From Bryum argenteum (lineage: Eukaryota > Streptophyta > Bryopsida > Bryales > Bryaceae), in NCBI GenBank assembly GCA_037043015.1, contig CM073330.1:16623407-16687406 (forward strand): a DNA stretch of 64,000 bases, in the 5' to 3' direction. Positions 19,435 through 32,044 of the stretch are shown piece after piece. The position numbers and the translations under genes are program-made. Every line of letters starts with the position of its first letter. The first letter of the stretch is position 1. The notes under the pieces were generated by a model. It searched no databases and was not told the origin of the DNA. It was given only the letters and a program-made list of their open reading frames with translations.

Positions 19435-22400
19435 ATGGCCACTTTGGAGGGTGAGAGTGTTAGGGTGCTTGAGAAGTTCAATGGCACCAACTTCAACTTG
19501 TGGAAGTTCAAGATGAACTTGGCCCTCTCTTCCATGGACTTGTGGGAGATTGTTGAAGGCACGGAGGAGGCTCCACCATCTGATGCAAGTGACAAGGACA
19601 AGAAGGACTACCAAAGGAGGGTAAGGAAGGCCATGTCCATGATTGGGCTCAATTTGGTGGATGCCCAACTTGCTCACATCAAGAGTTGCAAAGGACCAGC
19701 GGAAGCATGGAGGGTGCTTTGCAACATTCATGAGACAAGAAGTTTGGCCAACATCCTCTTCTTGAGGCGCAAGTTCTTCACAATCAAGATGGAGGAAGGA
19801 GCTGACTTGTTGGAGCACATCAACAACATCAAGGCACTCGCGGATCAGCTCGCTTGCTTGGAAGTGCCCATGAAGGAGGACGATATAGTGATGACGTTGT
19901 TGGATAGCTTGCCACCTTCATTTGAGAGTTTGATCACCGCTTTAGAGACCTTAAACCTTGCTGACCTTACAATGGAGTTTGTGGTGTCAAGGTTGATGCA
20001 TGAAGTGTCCAAGCGGAAGGAGAAGGGTGCTCAAAGTGGTGAGGCAGCGTTGGTGGCGGCCCAAAACAAAGCGAGGATGCAAAATGGCCCAAGGTTGTGC
20101 TTCAATTGTGGCAAACCGGGCCACATTGCAAGGCATTGCTTCTTAAACAAGATGAAGGAGAAGGAGAGTGCAAACCTAGCAAGCAACAAAGACAATGGAG
20201 AGGACTATGCGTTTCTAAGCGCCTTTGTTGCAAGCAAGGTGGAGAAAGAGGAGGAGCATGCTATGGCAATCAACGATGGAGATGACAACACCATGGCCAC
20301 GTGGGTCATGGATTCGGGAGCCACCAAACACATGACGCCGCATAGGGCAGCGTTCCAAACGTATGAGGTAATTTCACCACCACGCAATGTGCACTTGGGA
20401 GATGATAGCATTGTGCATGCGGTTGGTGTTGGTACAATTGTTGAGGAGGTGATGGTGATGGGAGTGAAGCACAAGATCCACATGAAAGAGGTGCTCCATA
20501 TCCCTAAGTTCAAGAGGAACTTGATTTCGGTTGTAAAACTTGCTTTAAACGGTTTAAAGGTAGAATTTGATGATGATGCATGCCTTGTGAGGGCAGCCAA
20601 TAGGAAGGTGATTGCTAGATTGCCTAGAGTGGGAGTTTGTATGAAATGCCCTTCTCCATGCATGAGATGGCAAATGTGGCGCTTCCAATGCCACAATCAG
20701 CGCCTTTGGAGCTATGGCATAGACGCCTTGGGCATTTGAATGAGAAGAGTGTCAAGGCTCTTGAAAGCATGGTGAATGGCATGCAAATCAAGGATCTTTG
20801 CATCAAATTCAGCGCTTTGTGAGGTTGCATTGAAGGCAAGCTTTCAAGGACTCCATTTCCAAGTGAGGGAGGGCGTGCAAGCAAGCCATTGGAGTTGATT
20901 CATTCGGATGTGTGTGGTCCATTCAAGACCATTTCCATGGGTGGTTGCTTGTATTTTGTGACTTTCATAGATGACTTCTCTCGAAAGGTGTGGGTGTATG
21001 TGTTGAAGTCCAAGGGAGAGGTGTTTGCCAAGTTTGTGGAGTTCAAGGCGCTTGTGGAGAAGCAATCGGAGCACAAGATCAAGGCGTTTCGATCGGACAA
21101 TGGAGGGGAGTTCACTTCCAAGGCGTTTGAGCGCTTCTTTCAAGCACATGGCATTGATAGGCAACTATCAACACCCTACACACCACAACAAAATGGAGTG
21201 GCGGAGCGTGCAAACCGCACAATTGTGGAGATGGCAAGGAGCATGCTACACCACCAAAACCTCAACAAGAACCTTTGGGCGGAAGCGGTGGTTACAGCGG
21301 TGTACACACGAAATAGGTGCCCAACAAGCGCAGTTGTTGGTAAGACACCTGAAGAGGCATGGAGTGGTAGGAGGCCTTCGATCGCACACATGCGTGTATT
21401 TGGTTGTATTGCTTATGCAAAGGTGCCGGATGAGAAAAGGACTAAACTTGATGCAAAGGGCACAAGGTGTTTGTTCCTTGGTTGTGTGAAGGCACCAAGG
21501 CATATAGGTTGATGTGTTTGGAGACTAAGAAGATCCTCAAGTGTCGTGATGTGGTGTTTGCGGAGGACGCTACTTGTGCGGATGCAAATGTGGAGATGCA
21601 TCCAAGTGGGAGTTTGGAGCCACCTACGGTGATTGTAGTGGATGCACCTCCAATTTCAGCGCCGCTTGCTCGAGAAGTTGAAGAAGAGCAACAAGACAAA
21701 CATGAGGAGGAGGTTGTAGAGGAGAGGCAACCACAAGATGAGGAGATTGGAGAGGGGCAGCGAACACAAGGTTCAAGGTACCTCACAAGGGAGAGGCGGC
21801 CGCTTGGCGATTGGTGGATGAACCACATTCTCCCACCACCTAGTGAGGTAGAACGTGCAAATGTGGCTTGTTTTGATGATCCTTTAACTTTGGGTGATGC
21901 TTTGCAAAGTGTGGATGCAAGCAAGTGGGAGTTGGCCATGCAAGAGGAGTATGCATCTCTAATGGCCAATGGCACATGGGAGTTGGCCCCATTGCCAAAG
22001 GGCCGCAAAAGTGTTGGTTGTAAGTGGGTGTTTAGGACCAAGAGGGATGCACAAGGCAACGTGGTGCGTTACAAGGCTTGCTTGGTGGCAAGGGGCTTCT
22101 CTCAAGTGGAGGGTGTGGATTTCCATGAGACCTTTGCACCCGTGGCCAAGTTTACCACCATACGATGCATGTTGGCGATTGGGGCAGCCATGGACTTGGA
22201 GATTCACCAAATGGATGTCAAGACGGCGTTCTTGAATGGTGAGTTGGAGGAGGACATCTACATGGACCAGCCCCTTGGCTTTGTGGAGGAGGGCACCCAA
22301 CACCTTGTTTGCGTGCTCAAGAAGTCGTTATGCGGGCTCAAGCAATCTCCAAGGGCATGGTACCAAAGGATTGACTTGTTCTTCACGAAAGAAGGCTTTT

Positions 22401-23460
22401 CTAGAAGCCATGCGGATCACTCCTTGTATGTGAAGCAAACAAGGGAGTTCTTGTTGATTGTGATCATCTATGTTGACGATTTGATTATCTTGGCTAGTGA
22501 TGATGCGGTGTTACAGTGGTTGAAGGCCAAGCTTGAGAAGGAGTTTGAGATGAGTGATCTTGGGCCTTTGGAGTTTTGCCTTGGTGTTGCATTTGAGCGC
22601 AATCGCAGCGCACGCACCATCACCATGAGCCAAGGCAAGTACATCGAGGAGGTGCTCAAGCGGTTCAACATGGAGGAATGCAAGCCCATTGGCACCCCTC
22701 TTGATGTAAAGGGGTCATTGTTGAAGCTTTCGGATGAGGAGTTCAAGGAGGTTGAAGAAGAGATGAAGGCCATTCCATACAAGGCGGTGGGGTCGTTGAT
22801 GTATGCAATGGTGGCCGCAAGGGCTGACCTTGCATTCCCGGTGAGCATGGTGAGCCAATTCATGGCAAAGGCTGGTCCTCAACATTGGATGGCGGTAAAA
22901 CGCATCTTGAGGTACTTGAAAGGCACCATTGATTACAAGTTGTTCCTTGGAGGTAAAGACCTTGAGTTGAAGGGGTATTGTGATGCGGATTGGGCGGGTG
23001 ATGTGAATGAGCGCCGATCCACGACGGGGTATGTGTTCTTTGTAGGAGATGGCGCAATCTCGTGGAATTGCAAGAGGCAACCCACAATAGCGGTGTCTAC
23101 TACTGAGCGGAATACATGGCAACGAGCCATTGCTTAAAGGAGGCATTGTGGCTGCGGCAACTATTGAAGGATGTTGGGTTTGTGCGGAGGGGAGCCACGA
23201 GCATCATGTGCGACAACCAAGGGTGTATTGCTCTTGCAAAGGATCCAAGCACCACTCGCACGAAGCACATTGATGTGCAACACCATTTCATTCGAGAGAA
23301 GTTGGAGGATGGAGAGGTAAGCTTGTGGTATTGCTCAACAGAGGATATGGTGGCTGATGTGTTGACCAAGGCGCTTGCTAAGGTGAGGCACGAGAAGCTT
23401 ACGAAGGCGATGGGATTGCGAGGTGGTAACTACTCGCAAAGTGGGAGTGTTGAAGAATAG
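19435..23460 (+). pseudogene. gag-pol of A-2 (broken)
   Basis: Starts MATLEGESV. Same order as A-1: Gag, CCHC knuckle (about 20098-20140), protease DSGATKHM (about 20310-20335), pre-integrase (about 20700-20740), integrase (about 20880-21450, with RSDNGGEF and the [15 protein letters not shown] block), acidic linker, RT with YVDD (about 22469-22480), RNase H CDADWAGD (about 22980-23000), and a pol tail overlapping the 3' LTR start. Broken, about five breaks. Close to A-1 and A-3 throughout. Confidence 0.9.
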
Positions 23461-23830
23461 ATTGCTCGTAGTTTATAAGAGCAATTAGTACTTGTTAGAG
23501 TATATATATATGGAAGCTTATACTTAGTATTCTAGAGTGTGGAAAGGGGCTGGTCGTAAGAGCAATAGTGAGGGGAGAGAAGACCAGCCCACTTTGTTGA
23601 CTATAGGAGGCAAGTAGGTGGTGGCAAATACTAAAGGGGCACACATGTGAACCATGTGGGCCAAAGGCACTTGGAAAATGTACAAGAAGGCACTAGGAAG
23701 GTGCCAATAAGGAAGTATAAGTAAAGGCCTTTGTTAGAAGGCCATATCTCATTTCAAGCATTCATTGCTCTACTTGTTTGTAAGCTTTGAGTGTGTTGTA
23801 TTCTCTCTCTTCCTCTATTGAATCTCAATA
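23448..23830 (+). repeat. 3' LTR A of A-2
   Basis: 383 bp, preceded by AAAGTGGGAG and followed by target copy GTCCT. Confidence 0.92.
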
Positions 23831-24490
23831 GTCCTTCTCGTGCTCTCTTGGTGAGCAAATAGTTGATGTCTCCTTCCGCTGCGGTAACACCACCTCCTCC
23901 TTGGGTTCCTCCAAATCTTCTTCATCTTCATCTCCCACTTCTTCAATGTCAACTCTTGGAGTTGAGCCCACACTTTGGGCTGGTCCTCCACTTCTCCCAC
24001 TTGGGCTCACCTCCAAGTGCTTAAATTCAGCGCCTCCATCTTCCAAGAACGTTACATCTCTACACTTGATAATGGCCTTGGTGTCCACACGCATCAGCCT
24101 ATAGGCCTTCGTTCCCTCACAATACCGAAGAAGAAGACACTTGATGGCCTTGGCATCCAACTTGGTCCTCTTTGCATTTGGAACCAACGCATACGCAATG
24201 CAACCAAAAACACGCATATGAGACACATGGGGCCTCACTCCACTCCAAGCCTCTTGAGGTGTCTTGCTTACCAATGCTTGAGTGGGGCAGCGGTTCCTCG
24301 TATACACCGCATTGCTCACGGCCTCTCCCCATAGCTCATACTTGAGCCCTTGGCCATGAATCATGGCCCTTGCCATCTCCACAATGGTGCGGTTTGCACG
24401 CTCCGCAACACCATTTTGTTGAGGCGTGTAAGGGGCTGATGTGTGGTGCTCAATGCCATGGGCTTTGAGGAAGTTCTCAAATGCCTTGGA
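23831..24490 (-). pseudogene. Integrase C-terminal part and linker of family D element
   Basis: Minus-strand reading shows integrase tail motifs (EMARAMIHGQGLKYELWGEA, YTRNRCPT, TPQEAWSG, HMRVFGCIAYA) and an acidic linker. It differs clearly from the A family (GLKYELWGEA against NLNKNLWAEA) and goes with the D linker at 9873-10164, from which A-2 separates it. The right end is cut by TRG-2. Fossil fragment, about one break. Confidence 0.8.
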
Positions 24491-24801
24491 TGTTAGAGAT
24501 TAGGTTGCTCGTAGTTTATAAGAGCACCTAATAGTTATTAGAGTATGTTAGAGTAAGTAATAGAGGCTAGGTCTTAGTCCTCTAGGGTGTGTGAAGAGGG
24601 CTGGTCCTAAAAGCCTTAGAGAGACAAGAGAGGACTTAGCCTCTCGGTTATCCCATATTGTTTGTAGCACCATGTGCCTACCTATGGATACATAAGCAAG
24701 GGCTTCGAATGAGTATGTATCTCATTCAAGCATTCATTGCTCTACCTTGTGTGTAAGCTTTGATGTTTGTATTCTCTCTCACCCTCTATTGAGCTTCAAT
24801 A
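24491..24801 (+). repeat. 5' LTR B of TRG-2
   Basis: 311 bp, TGTTAGAGATTAGG...GCTTCAATA. Confidence 0.92.
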
Positions 24802-24815
24802 GGTTATGGGCCCAC
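24802..24815 (+). other. Primer-binding site of TRG-2
   Basis: GGTTATGGGCCCAC directly after the LTR. Confidence 0.8.
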
Positions 24816-26002
24816 TACTCTTGTAGTGAGGTTGAGTTTGAATACATTTGGAGGCTTGGAGAGGTCAAGGAGGTGTTGCACACACTTAGAGGGCTGATTT
24901 GCACTCCTTGGAGCATTGGAGGTGCACTTGGAGCCATTTGGAGGTGTTTGCAACCATTTGGATGTGTTTGGAGGTAATTTGGAGGCATTTAACGTTGTTT
25001 TGCAACCATTTGGAGTTTTGGAGGTGCACTTGGAGGTGTGCAACCACTTGGAGGTGCTTGCAACCATTTGGAGCTTTGGAGGTGCACTTGGAGCCATTTG
25101 GAGGTGTTTGCAACCATTTAGAGGTGTTTGGAGGTGTTTGGAGGTGATTTGGAGCATTTGGAGGCAATTGAAGCACTTTGGAGGTGTTTGGAGGACTCTT
25201 GAAGGCATTGGAGTATTGTATGCTTCCCTTGTCTTAGGTAGAGTGATACTAACACAAGGAGGTGCTGATTTGCATTGTTGGCTACCAAATCCTTTGTTTG
25301 GAGTGGTTTTGAGCTTTTGGAGTGCTAATTGTGATCAACTTGAAGTGCACTTGAAGTATTGAGGGCTGAATCTAGCATTTGGGGTGCATGTGTGCACACA
25401 AAGGGCTGATTTGATCCATTGTGGTGCTAAAGTGGTGATTTGAGACTCCTAAGCTTAGTTTTGAGTGATTTGAAGGTCTACAAGCTTCCTTGACTATATT
25501 GAAGGCTGATCTAGTGTAGAGAGTGCACAAGTGCTCATTTGGAGGCATAGAGGGCTGATTTGAGTGCTTAGAGGTGCAAATACACCTTGTGTGTGTATTA
25601 GACATCTAGATCTAGCATTTGGTGGTCGAATAGCTTGAATGAGATCTGATGTGAGTGGGAGCAAGTGAAACTTGCTTGTTTGAGTGTTGGGGAGGCTTAT
25701 TGAGCATTGTTTTGTGCTCAAGTGTGTTTGCACACTTGTAGGGGCTGATTTGAGTGCTTTGAGGTGCATTTACACCTTTAGAGTGTTGGAGAGATTTAGA
25801 TCTAGTATTTGGAGGTCAAATAGCTTGAGTGAGATCTGATTTGAGTGGGAGCAAGTGGATCTTGCTTTTTTGAGTGTTGGAGTGGCTTATTGTGCATTGT
25901 TGTGTGCACAAGTGTGTTTGCACACTCCTAAGGGGCTGATTTGAGTGTTTAGGTGGTAGATTTGGGTTGTTGGTGTTGTAAGGGCAGCGCTTGTGTTTAG
26001 CC
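24816..26002 (+). repeat. Leader of TRG-2
   Basis: About 1.19 kb. TTTGGAGGTG tandem zone (about 24845-25210), then modules with GGGCTGATTTGAG and two spaced copies of an AGATCTAG...TTGGTGGTC/TTGGAGGTC block (about 25610 and 25800). No gene seen. Confidence 0.8.
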
Positions 26003-27476
26003 ATGGCTTCTTTTGAGGTTGAGAGAGTAAGGGTGCTTGAAAAGTTCAATGGCAACAACTTCCACCTTTGGAAGTTTAAGATGAACTTGGTGCTCTCCGG
26101 GATGGACTTGTGGGAGATTAATGAAGGCACGGAGGAGGCACCACCTTCTCATAAAGTGACAAGGACAAGAAGGAGTACCAAAGGAGGGTGAGGAAGGCCA
26201 TGTCCATGATTGGGCTCAATTTGGTGGATGCCCAACTTGCTCACATCAAGAGTTGCAAAGGACCAGCGGAAGCATGGAGGGTACTTTGCAACATCCATGA
26301 GACAAGAAGCTTGGCCAACATCCTCTTCTTGAGGCGCAAGTTCTTCACAATCAAGATGGAGGAAGGGGCTGACTTGTTGGAGCACATCAACAACATCAAG
26401 GCACTTGCGGATCAACTTGCTTGCTTGGATGTGCCCATGAAGGAGGAGGATATTGTTATGACCTTGCTTGATAGTCTCCCATCTTCATTTGAGCACTTGA
26501 TAACGGCTTTAGAGACCTTGCAACTTGCTGACCTTAAGATGGAGTTTGTGGTGTCAAGGTTGATGCATGATGCATGAAGTCCAAGAGGAAGGAGAGGGGT
26601 GCTCAAAGTGGTGAGGAAGCGTTGGTGGCGGCTCAAAACAAACGGAGGATGCAAAATGGGCCAAGGACGTGCTTCAATTGTGGCAAACCGGGCCACATTG
26701 CAAGGTTTTGCTTCCAAGACAAGATGAAAGAGAAGGAGAGTGCCAATGTTGCAAGAAACCAAGACAATGAGGAGGAGTATGCGTTTGTAAGCGCCGTTGT
26801 TGCAAGCAAAGAGGAGATGTGGGAAGAGCATGCCTTTGCAAATGGAGATGGAGATGACAACACCATTGACAAGTGGATCATGGATTCGGGAGCCACCAAG
26901 CACATGTCACATTATAGGGCAGCATTTCAAACATATGAGGTAATATCACCACCACGAAATGTGCACTTGGGAGATGGTAGTATTGTGCATGCGGTCGGAG
27001 TTGGCACCATTGTTGAGGAGGTGAAGGTGATGGGAGTAAAGCACAAAATCAACATAAAGGAGGTTCTCCACATCCCAAAGTTAAAGAGAAATTTGTTATC
27101 CATAGCAAAGCTTGCTCTTAATGGCTTAAAGGTGGAGTTTGATGATGATGCATGCATTGTGAGGGCTGCAAATAGGAAGGTGATTGCTAGATTGCCAAGA
27201 GAAGGGAGTTTGTATCAAATGCCCTTCTCTACGTATGATATGGCCAATGTGGCACACCAAATGCCACAATCAGCGCCTTTGGAGCTACGCCATAGGCGCC
27301 TTGGGCATTTGAATGTGAAGAATTTGAAGGTCCTTGAAAGGATGGTAAATGGCATGCAAATCAAGAATAGGACATCAAATTCAGCGGCTCGTGAAGTGGT
27401 GATTGCGGAGGAGGCCACTTGTCGAGATGCGAATGTGGAGATGCATCCAAGTGGGAGTTTGGAGCCACTATGGTGA
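26003..27476 (+). pseudogene. gag-protease of TRG-2 (broken)
   Basis: Starts MASFEVERVRVLEKFNG. Gag, CCHC knuckle CFNCGKPGHIARFC (about 26670-26711), protease DSGATKHM (about 26884-26907), pre-integrase motif (about 27280-27330), tail ending GSLEPLW. About two breaks. Confidence 0.85.
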
Positions 27477-27727
27477 TTAGGGTGGATGCAACTCCAATTT
27501 CGGCGTGCGTTGTACAAGAGGCTCAAGTTGGAGAAGATCCTAAAGGAGTGCAAGAGCCGAATGAGAAGGAAGAGGAGGATGTGGAGGTTGAATCACATGA
27601 GGAAGATTGAAGAGGGGCAGCGTGCACGAGGCCCATGGTATCCAATAAGGGAGAGGAGGTCACTTGTTTGGGTGATGCTTTGCAAAGTGTGCATGCAAGC
27701 AAAACAAAACAATGGCACATGGGAGTT

Positions 27728-28154
27728 TATTGAGATTCAATAGAGGAAGAGAGAGAATACACACACTCAAAGCTTACAAACAAGTAGAGCAATGAATGCT
27801 TGAAATGAGATATTGCCTTCTAACAAAGGCCTTTACTTATACTTCCTTATAGGCACCTTCCTAGTGCCTTCTTGTACATTTTCCAAGTGCCTTTGACCCA
27901 CATGTGTGCCCCTTTAGTCTTTGCCACCACCTACTTGCCTCTTAAAGTCAACAAAGAGGGCTGGTCTTCTCTCCCCTCACTATTGCTCTTACGACCAGCC
28001 CCTTTTCACACTCTAGAATACTAAGTATAAGCTTCCATATATATATACTCTAACAAGTACTAATTGCTCTTATAAACTACAAGCAATCTATTCTTCAACA
28101 ACTCTAATAACTATTAGTTGCTCTTATAAACTACGAGCAACCTAATCTCTAACA
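27728..28154 (-). repeat. 3' LTR of E2 (head-extended LTR A)
   Basis: Same composite structure as at 18925-19351, with CTCCCACTTT polypurine tract on the internal side. Confidence 0.9.
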
Positions 28155-28685
28155 CTCCCACTTTGCGAGTAGTTTTCTCCTCGCAATCCCATCTCCTTGT
28201 GCCTCACCTTCGTAAACTCCTTGGTCAACATATCACCCACTATGTGCGCCATTTGTTTATACCTCAAGCTTCCTCTCCATCCTCTAACTATGTTGCGCGC
28301 ATTTGACAACAAAGCCAATTCCCATGCGCCATTGGCCATACTAGATGTCTACTTGTCTTGTTTGGTCAACTCCCACTTGCTTGCATGCACACTTTGCAAA
28401 GCATCACCCAAACTCAAAGTATCATCAAAAACAAATCAGATTTGCACGTTCAACCTCAATAGATGGTGGAAGAATATGATCTAACCACCACTCACCAAGT
28501 GACCTCCTCTCCCTTATTGGATACCATGGGCCTTGTGCACACTGCCCCTCTTCAATCTTCCTCATGTATTTCAACCTCCACATCCTCTTCTTCCTTCTCT
28601 TTCGGCTCTTGCACTCCTTTAGGCTCTTCTCCAACTTAAGCCTCTTGTACAACGCACGCTGAAATTGGAGTTGCATCCACCCCAA
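28155..28685 (-). pseudogene. Linker and pol tail of E2
   Basis: Same arrangement as 15865-16395. Confidence 0.7.
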
Positions 28686-30148
28686 TCACCATAGTGGCTC
28701 CAAACTCCCACTTGGATGCATCTCCACATCCGCATCTTGACAAGTGGCCTCCTCCGCAATCACCACATCACGAGCCGCTGAATTTGATGTACTATTCTTG
28801 ATTTGCATGCCATTTACCATCCTTTCAAGGACCTCCAAATTCTTCACATTCAAATGCCCAAGGCGCCTATGGCGTAGCTCCAAAGGCGCTGATTGTGGCA
28901 TTTGGTGTGCCACATTGGCCATATCATACATTGAGAAGGGCATTTGATACAAACTCCCTTCTCTTGGCAATCTAGCAATCACCTTCCTATTTGCAGCCCT
29001 CACAATGCACGCATTATCATCAAACTCCACCTTTAAGCCATTAAGAGCAAGCTTTGCTATGGATAACAAATTTCTCTTTAACTTTGGGATGTGGAGAACC
29101 TCCTGTATGTTGATTTTGTGCTTTGCTCTCATCACCTTCACCTCCTCAACAATGGTGCCAACTCCGACCGCATGCACAATACTACCATCTCCCAAGTGCA
29201 CATTTCGTGGTGGTGATAGTACCTCATATGTTTGAAATGCTGCCCTATGAGGTGACATGTGCTTGGTGGCTCCGGAATCCATGATCCACTTGGCCATGGT
29301 GTTGTCATCTCCATCTCCACTTGCAAACGCATGCTCTTCCCACATCTCCTCTTTGCTTGCAACAACGGCGCTTACAAAGGCATACTCCTCCTCATTGTCT
29401 TTGTTTCTTGCAAGATTGGCACTCTCCTTCTCCTTCTTGTCTTGGAAGCAATACCTTGCAATGTGGCCCGGTTTCAATTGAAGCACGTCCTTGGCCCATT
29501 TTGCATCCTTCCTTTGTTTTGAGCCGCCACCAACGCTTCCTCACCACTTTGAGCACCCTTCTCCTTTCTCTTGGACACTTCATGCATCAACCTTGACACC
29601 ACAAACTCCATCTTAAGGTCAGCAAGTTGCAAGGTCTCTAAAGTCGTTATCAAGTGCTCAAATGAACATGGGAGACTATCAAGCAAGGTCATAACAATAT
29701 CCTCTTCTTTCATGGGCACATCCAAGCAAGCAAGTTGATCCGCAAGTGCCTTGATGTTGTTGATGTGCTCCAACAAGTCAGCCCCTTCCTCCATCTTGAT
29801 TGTGAAGAACTTGCGCCTCAAGAAGAGTATGTTGGACAAGCTTCTTGTCTCATGGATGTTGCAAAGCACCCTCCATGCTTCCGCTGGTCCTTTGCAACTC
29901 TTGATGTGAGCAAGTTGGGCATCCACCAAACTGAGTCCAATCATTGACATGGCCTTCCTCACCCTCCTTTGGTACTCCTTCTTGTCCTTGTCACTTGCAT
30001 GAGATGGTGGTGCCTCCTCCGTGCCTTCAACAATCTCCCACAAGTCCATCCCGGAGAGCGCCAAGTTCATCTTAAACTTCCAAAGGTGGAAGTTGTTGCC
30101 ATTGAACTTTTCAAGCACCCTAACACTCTCTCCCTCAAAAGAAGCCAT
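28686..30148 (-). pseudogene. gag-protease of E2 (broken)
   Basis: MASFEGESVRVLEKFNGNNFH start, Gag, CCHC region near 29455-29480, protease DSGATKHM near 29262-29285, pre-integrase motif, GSLEPLW end. About one break. Confidence 0.85.
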
Positions 30149-31024
30149 GGCTAGACACAAACGCTGCCGTTACAACACCAACAACCCAAATCTACAACCT
30201 AAACACTCAAATCAGCCCATTACGAGTGTGCAAACACATTTTGTGCACAAAACTATGCACAAGAAGCCCCTCCAACACTCAAACCAGCAAGATCCACTTG
30301 CTCCCACTCAAATCAGATCACACTCAAGCTCTTTCACGTCCAAATGCTAGATCTAGGCTTCCCCCACACCCACAAGGTGTATAAGCACCTCAAAGCACTC
30401 AAATCAGTCCTCAATGCCTCTAAATGAGCACTTGTGCACTCCCTACACTAGATCAACCTCAATCAATGTCAAATAAGCTTCATGAAACTCAAATCACTCA
30501 AATCTCAACTTAGGAGGAGCCTCAAGACACCTCTCTTGCACCACAAATGCTCAAATCAGCCCCTTGTGTGCACACATGCACCACAAATGCTCAAATCAGC
30601 CCCTTGTGTGCACACATGGAGACTCACACAAATGCTCAAATCAGCCCCTTGTGTGCACACATGCACCCTAATTGCTAGATTCAGCCCTCAATATCGCAAG
30701 TCCACTCAAGTAGATCACAAATAAACACTCCTAAGCTCATAACCACTCCCAACAAAAGGATTTGGTAGCCATCAATGCAAATCAGCACCTTCTTGTGTTA
30801 GAAACACTCTAACCAAGACAAGGGAAGCTCACAATCCTCCAATGCCTTGAAGAGACCTCCAAACACCTCCAAAATGCTCCAATTGCCTCCAAATGCCTCA
30901 AATCACCTCTATACGCCTCCAAATGGCTCCAAGTACACCTCCAAAGCACCAAATGGTTGCAAACACCTCCAAGTGGTTGCACACACCTCCAAATGGCTCC
31001 AAATGCACCTCCAATACAAGAGTA
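30149..31024 (-). repeat. Leader of E2
   Basis: Shorter than the E1 leader, mainly near the PBS. It contains about three 40-bp units at 30540-30664. Confidence 0.8.
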
Positions 31025-31038
31025 GTGGGCCCATAACC
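31025..31038 (-). other. Primer-binding site of E2
   Basis: GTGGGCCCATAACC on the plus strand. Confidence 0.8.
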
Positions 31039-31274
31039 TATTGAGATTCAATAGAGGAAGAGAGAGAATACACACACTCAAAGCTTACAAACAAGTAGAG
31101 CAATGAATGCTTGAAATGAGATATTGCAGAGTTGACCAAACAAAACAATGGCACATGAGAATTGGCATTGTTGCCAAATGCGCCCAAGATAGTTAGAGGA
31201 TGGAGAGGAGAGCTTGACGTATTCCCAAATGGAGGACATAGTGGGTGATATGTTGACCAAGAACATGATCAAAT

Positions 31275-31589
31275 TATTGAAGCTCAAGCTCAAGAGGGTG
31301 AGAGAGAATACAAACAATCAAAGCTTACAAACAAGTAGAGCAATGAATGCTTGAATGAGATACATACTCATTCCAAGCCCTTGCTTATGTATCCATAGGT
31401 AGGCACATGGTGCTACAAACAATATGGGATAACCGAGAGGCTAAGTCCTCTCTTCTCTCTCTAAGGCTTTTAGGACCAGCCCTCTTCACACACCCTAGAG
31501 GACTAAGACCTAGCCTCTATTACTTACTCTAACATACTCTAATAACTATTAGGTGCTCTTATAAACTACGAGCAACCTAATCTCTAACA
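31275..31589 (-). repeat. 3' LTR B of TRG-3
   Basis: About 315 bp, with a small internal repeat of CAAGCT near its outer end. Confidence 0.88.
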
Positions 31590-32044
31590 CTCCCACTTTG
31601 CGAGTAGTTTTCTCCTCGCAATCCCATCTCCTTGTGCCTCACCTTGGTAAACGCCTTGGTCAACATATCACCCACTATGTCCTCCATGTGGTAATACGTC
31701 AAGCTCTCCTCTCCATCCTCTAACTATCTTTTGGCGCATTTGGCAACAAAGCCAATTCCCATGTGCCATTGTTTTGTTTGGTCAACTCCCAGCTGCAAAG
31801 CATCACCAAGCTCAAAGATCATCATGCACACTAAGCAAGCATCACCCAAATGGTGGAACCTCCTCTCCCTTATTGGATACCATGGGCCTCTCCCACGCTG
31901 CCGCCTCTTCAATCTTCTTCTTCATGATTCAACCTCCACATCCTCCTCTTCCTTCTCTTTCGGCTCTTGCACTCCTTTAGGGCTCTTCTCCAACTTAAGC
32001 CTCTTGTACAACGCACGCTGAAATTGGAGTTGCATCCACCCCAA
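31590..32044 (-). pseudogene. Linker and pol tail of TRG-3
   Basis: Polypurine tract, pol tail and acidic linker scraps, minus strand, no enzyme core. Confidence 0.65.

Larger units (their letters stand above)
10165..23830 (+). mobile_element. Copia element A-2, full-length, split by nested insertions
   Basis: 5' LTR A 10165-10547 and 3' LTR A 23448-23830 are flanked by the 5-bp duplication GTCCT (10160-10164 and 23831-23835). The LTRs differ at two positions in 383 by eye and share private variants (GTGTGGAAAGG, GCAAATACTAAAG, AAGGCCATATC), which confirms the pairing and a recent insertion. The leader carries E1 (11171-19351). The remaining parts are leader 10562-11170 and 19352-19434, and gag-pol 19435-23460. 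Coding part broken, about five breaks. Host site: family D pol. Confidence 0.92.
27728..31128 (-). mobile_element. Element E2: sister of E1, 5' LTR incomplete
   Basis: 3' LTR 27728-28154 (427 bp, head-extended LTR A), pol tail and linker, gag-protease 28686-30148, leader, PBS 31025-31038, and 89 bp of 5' LTR (31039-31127). It matches E1 closely, including the DDNACIVRAANRK and MRAKHKIN marks. GAGTT stands at 27723-27727 and 31129-31133, but the host flanks overlap, so I do not rely on it as a target duplication. Coding part broken, about one break. Confidence 0.88.
24491..31274 (+). mobile_element. TRG-2: TR-GAG element interrupted by E2, 3' end missing
   Basis: 5' LTR B 24491-24801, PBS, leader, gag-protease region 26003-27476, then linker to 27727. 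E2 follows, then pol-tail sequence 31129-31274, where TRG-3 begins. No 3' LTR of its own is visible. Coding part broken, about two breaks. Confidence 0.8.

Noticed and set aside
27723-31133. GAGTT as target duplication of E2
   Set aside because: The 5' LTR of E2 is mostly missing and the two host flanks overlap in sequence, so the match may be chance.
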